Assembly: GCA_035578155.1 (NCBI GenBank)
Contig: JAPWDM010000016.1
Location: 363,501-427,500, forward strand
Length of the DNA stretch: 64,000 nt
Direction of reading: 5' to 3'
Source of the DNA: Brachynemurus nebulosus
Lineage: Eukaryota > Arthropoda > Insecta > Neuroptera > Myrmeleontidae
The notes beneath the pieces are model-generated. The model ran no database searches, was not told where the DNA came from, and worked only from the letters and a program-made list of their open reading frames with translations. Position numbers and translations under genes: made by a program. Positions 59,704-64,000 of the stretch are shown here, one piece after another. Position 1 is the first letter of the stretch. Each line of letters opens with the position of its first letter.

Positions 59704-60327
59704 GGTGGCGCAAAAAAACCATATATTTTTCTTTTTTTGTCTCATAGGAAAAAAAGTTAATTTAGCTCGATTTAAGAATGCTCACCAAAAATTATCTCGA
59801 TAAAAAATTTTTTAAGGGTCGCTCAAAACTTTTTAAAATTTGAAAATGGGCCAAAAATCGATTTTGGTTTTTTATCAAATTTTTTTTCTCATGCCTGCAT
59901 ATGTTTGTACATTGAATAATAAAAAATTCCTCCAAATTTTAACTCAAAAAATTGCAAATAAAAGGTCGTTCAAGAGTTCTGAGAGTTTTTTTAGTTAAAA
60001 TATTTAATATTTTTTAGCGTCCCTAAAAAATATGAAATATTTTGACTTTAAAATCCTGAGCGACGTTTTATTATAAATTTTTTGAGTTAACATTTGGAGG
60101 AATTTTTTATTATTCAATGTACAAACATATGCTGGGATAAGAAAAAAAGGTTGATGAAAAACAAAAATCGATTTTTGGCCCATTTTCAAATTTTAAAAAG
60201 TTTTGAGCGACCCTTAAAAAATTTTTTATCGAGCTAATTTTTGGTGAGCATTCTTAAATCGAGCTAAATTAACTTTTTTTCCTATGAGACAAAAAAAAGA
60301 AAAATATGTGGTTTTTTTGCGCCACCC
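59703..60327. mobile_element. Long-arm palindromic MITE inserted at TA inside (TA)n
   Basis: GGGTGGCGCAAAAAAACC at the left and its inverse GGTTTTTTTGCGCCACCC at the right start arms of nearly 300 bp (shared TTTAGCTCGATTTAAGAATG, AAGGGTCGCTCAAAACTTTT, AATTCCTCCAAATT). TA follows at each end. The centre has GACTTTAAAATCCTGAGCG. No ORF. Confidence 0.85.
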
Positions 60328-60329
60328 TA

Positions 60330-61129
<800 letters not shown>

Positions 61130-62262
61130 TTATTTTTTTTGTGTCTGTGCGTAGGTATTACAATATTTAAGAGCTTGAATTTTGATTTCATTATTTATAT
61201 CACAAGTCGTCAATTTACCTTTTAATAATCTATTGACATTAGTGCACCAACTGTGGATGACAACTTTAACAGTCATATCTACTAAATAAGTAAATAAATT
61301 AATTTTATGCTGGTCACAAGAAACCAGTAAGATGCAAAATATATTAATTTTTTCAGTAATTATTGCTTTTAAAGCGTTATGGTGTGGTGCTTCTTTTAAT
61401 TGATTTTGAATTATTAAGACAACATCATCTAAAAATGAAAACAATGAATCTGATGGATATTTCAAAAATTCATTCGAGTAATCTCGTTCCAAAATATAAT
61501 CTTTGTTCATTAGAGGTGTTGTGCTTAACAAATGCATTTTACATGCATGACAATTTTTACATATATATTTTAAAGCTTTATTAACTAAGTATCCAGCAAC
61601 ATAACGTTTTGCTTCTTTGTTGATTATGTTGCTGGTTTGATTATTACAGGGGTTGTAAAATGTATCGATTAAAGAATCGACATTAACATTTGACGATACT
61701 TCTTTAAGAGTAGTATTTATTGATTTACTGTTTGTTTTAATTAAACATTTTAATGGTTTTAACATATTATTATTGTCATCTTCGCAGTTGGCGCCAACAG
61801 AATGTGATGATGATAAATTATTTATAAGTAATGTTTTATAGGCTCCGATAAATTGACTACATGTTGGAGAAATATTATGGACCCCATTACTTCTAATACT
61901 ACAAAAAAAGTTTTCTAAGGGGTCTTGAATTAAATTTCTAGTCAATATATTCTTAATGTTAAAATTATTATTCAGTAATGTAAACATTTGCTTCATAACC
62001 TCAATATTATGGATCCAATGTTTTACTGACGGCACTTGCACATATGTTTGTGTGCCGCCTTTTATGACCTGAAATCTCATAGATTTTAAAATTGGTAGGA
62101 TGTAATTCCAAAATTCAAAATGGGAAGAGTTTTTCTTTAACGGTGATTTTAGAATTTTACTAGAATGTCCATAATTATGTGCATTAAATGAATCAAATAA
62201 TTTATCTACAAGAAGTAGCAAATCAGCTGTTGCCAGGCATTTCTGCGGTAGAATGTTATGAT
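61130..62262 (-). pseudogene. P-type (THAP) transposase 2, last exon
   Basis: Minus-strand exon starting after the acceptor TTTCTTTCAG (intron end at 62263) and ending at the stop at 61130. It begins HNILPQKC and contains KLFDSFNAHNY. It has LIQDPLENFFCSIRSNG, the Q-D-x-x-E-N-x-F-x-x-IR motif shared with the transposase at 31022-31989, then KRYVAGYLVNKALKYICKNCHAC with the late Cys pair. About 375 codons are open, so this exon looks functional on its own. The C-terminal half alone has no complete catalytic site. Confidence 0.85.
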
Positions 62263-62524
62263 CTGAAAGAAACAACAGGCATTGAAAATATTTTTCCTAA
62301 GCATCATTATATACATAGTACATAAACATAGTAGTGCAAAAATTTGAATTATCTTTTGTCAATCTAACACATCTAATATAGGTACTTTAAAAAAAAGCAA
62401 GTGACTAACTAGCCTAGTATTGTTTTTGTATTATGTTCATTTAATAAATATTATGAAACATTTAAACTCTATTTGAAGAAATTTTCGCATTTCCAAAAAT
62501 TATAATATTAAAGACTTTACTTAC

Positions 62525-62828
62525 TTGCCAAAAATCGCATAGCTCCAGATACGCGTTGGCTAAAATCCTGAGCTGCATGTTTGACTTTCATTTTCGGGAT
62601 TTTTTCTTTATTGACATGTGTTTTAGTTAATTTATTAACTAATCTTAAGTCGTGCTCGCCCACATCTACGTCCAGCAGCATTTGCAGGTGATCCCATTTT
62701 GCAATTTTTACTTCATTGTCAATTTCAAATCTCAGTTTTTTGTTTAAAAGGTTGTTTCTGAGGCCTTTTAGTAAATACTGTGGATCAAAAATGGGAAAAA
62801 TTATGAGGGTGTTCGATGACAGGGATTT
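62525..62828 (-). pseudogene. P-type transposase 2, middle exon
   Basis: The frame is open from after a TGA at 62831-62829 to the donor at 62525/62524 (A|GTAAGTAAAG). It reads IFPIFDPQYLLKGLRNNLL, the FDPPHLLKGIRNN-type block of P-type transposases, then WDHLQMLLDVDVG and KMKVKHAAQDFSQRVSGA. Joined to the last exon through the 262-bp intron (62524-62263) the frame is kept. The upstream catalytic Asp blocks are missing. Confidence 0.8.
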
Positions 62829-62935
62829 TCATACCATACGGGTTTCTGGTCTATAATTTTAAAGGCACTTCATTTACAAAAGCTTGATAAAACTTAAGTT
62901 TCGGTTGCATATAAATAATTAATACAAATACATAC

Positions 62936-62984
62936 CTTCAGTTACACAGCCAAAAACACATTTTATAGCGGATTTTCTCGGCAT
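62936..62984 (-). pseudogene. P-type transposase 2, first exon with THAP start
   Basis: ATG 62984 begins MPRKSAIKCVFGCVTE, a THAP domain start (Met-Pro, then Cys-x3/4-Cys), followed by a donor GTATGT at 62935. The phase (one base over) does not match an acceptor at the middle exon, so the exons that should hold the rest of the THAP finger and the first catalytic Asps appear deleted. Confidence 0.65.
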
Positions 62985-64000
62985 TGTAAAAATATTTAAA
63001 TTGAAAATATTGAAAACTGTTATTTTAACTAAAATAATTTTTATTAAAACGCCAATAGCTCAAGAGCCCACGACGGCCAGACCTTCGTTATTTTATAAAA
63101 GCTGAAAGTTTCTCTGTGCATGTCCCTTTTACAGGTAAGAACGACCAGCGACTATAGAGTTTGGGTTGTGGTTACTTGGACAGGTAACAGGTGGTAAAGG
63201 TGTATAAAATAGTACCTTAAATTCGTTAAAATATAAAGCTCGTTTTTTTATATTTTCTTCGGGATAACTTTAGAAATCTCGTCATCCATTGCCGGACACT
63301 TATGACAGTTGCTACCCCCTGCCAGACACCCCTAAACTTTAATAAATTATAATTATACTTTTGTCATAGTGTAAAAGCTCAATTTTATATATGTTACATG
63401 GGGACCTATAAAAAAATGTTACCTCAATAGCCGGACAGTTTTAATGGTTTTTACATCTTGCCAGACACATTGAAAGTCCGCAGTAGGTGCGAGCGCGAAT
63501 GCTTAGTCGATTACGATCTTTTAAGATATCTAATAAAAAAATAATTTTATTACGTTCATAGCCATGTTATACAAAGTAAAAAATGTTATTTTAATATGAT
63601 AAAATACAAAAAATCGCCAAGTGCGTGCCGGACACGCATTATCAAAGTTACGTGGGCAATAGCTAATTTTTCACAATTAATAATTAATTTCTCATAAGTG
63701 ATCATTAACTTCCTATACACATCGCTGGCGCTTTCCACTAAAAAATGTTAGGCAGTTGGCAGTTAGGCAATGTTAGGATCAAATGTAGGAAAATTAATAG
63801 TACGTATCGACGGCTTACTGCTAGAACCAAGTATGCCGATTTTTCACAGTTTTGAGATAATTAGATATAAATGTTCAGAATCATCTTATACTGATCATAG
63901 GCTAATAAAAATTTTATTTTATTTATCAGAGTGAATTTTTTTTTAAATGTCCTACTAGTGGAAAAGGTAAATAAAAATTTTAACGTGATGGAACTTTTTT
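62985..64000. other. No gene; repeated TGCC(G/A)GACAC motif
   Basis: The motif TGCCGGACAC or TGCCAGACAC occurs near 63290, 63327, 63466 and 63626, with AGCCGGACAG near 63431. Subterminal repetition of this kind is common in DNA transposons, but no TIR partner is visible inside the window. Confidence 0.4.

Overview
The window is AT-rich eukaryotic DNA, most likely from an insect. The evidence is the repeat content: an errantivirus-type (gypsy-group) LTR element with an env region and a tRNA-Ser-like primer site, I-like, RTE-like and R2/R4-like non-LTR elements, two THAP/P-type transposases, several hAT and Tc1/mariner elements, and many (TA)n arrays. A hemipteran is plausible, but the sequence does not fix the species. 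No host gene could be recognised with confidence. One small ORF at 50487-50753 is the only unexplained candidate.

Layout, left to right. 1-4769: an I-like non-LTR retrotransposon (+), nearly intact, with a premature TGA at the start of ORF2 and a 3' UTR made of successive hairpins ending in poly(A). 4770-8416: decayed DNA with a THAP-domain remnant (5698-5983) and a repeat tail running into (TA)n. 9183-11244: a TA-flanked terminal-inverted-repeat element with a fold-back nested inside. 11900-12745: two inverted Tc1/mariner transposase ends forming a fold-back. 12821-20281: an errantivirus provirus (-) with both LTRs and decayed gag, pol and env. 21040-27035: 150-bp tandem repeats, then RTE/SINE-like tandem repeats split by a hAT element (22625-25149, 8-bp target duplication) and a small MITE.

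27669-31989: a THAP/P-type transposase whose catalytic ORF is split by a 1659-bp long-TIR insertion with a 9-bp target duplication. 33569-34597: a TA-flanked element with repeated subterminal motifs. 36111-37432: two copies of one fold-back MITE in opposite orientation, making a 1.3-kb palindrome. 39145-44450: a four-level nest (palindromic element, TA-inserted element, hAT-type element, internal palindromes). 45225-48300: degenerate tandem repeats carrying three more insertions. 48559-52848: hAT-, Mutator- and mariner-type small elements.

52857-55743: an RTE-type endonuclease remnant, an R2/R4-like element that keeps a restriction-like-endonuclease ORF but no reverse transcriptase, and the detached 3' tail of a second I-like copy. 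57189-58552: a TIR element with a zinc-finger ORF. 59105-60548: (TA)n and two MITEs alternating. 61130-62984: a second, internally deleted P-type transposase with a recognisable intron.

The window works as a record of sequential insertion rather than as a set of cooperating genes. Target duplications (TA, 8 bp, 9-10 bp) and split reading frames give the order of events. Two themes recur. (TA)n arrays abut element ends, and the single-copy flanks of several arrays are copied in direct and inverted orientation.
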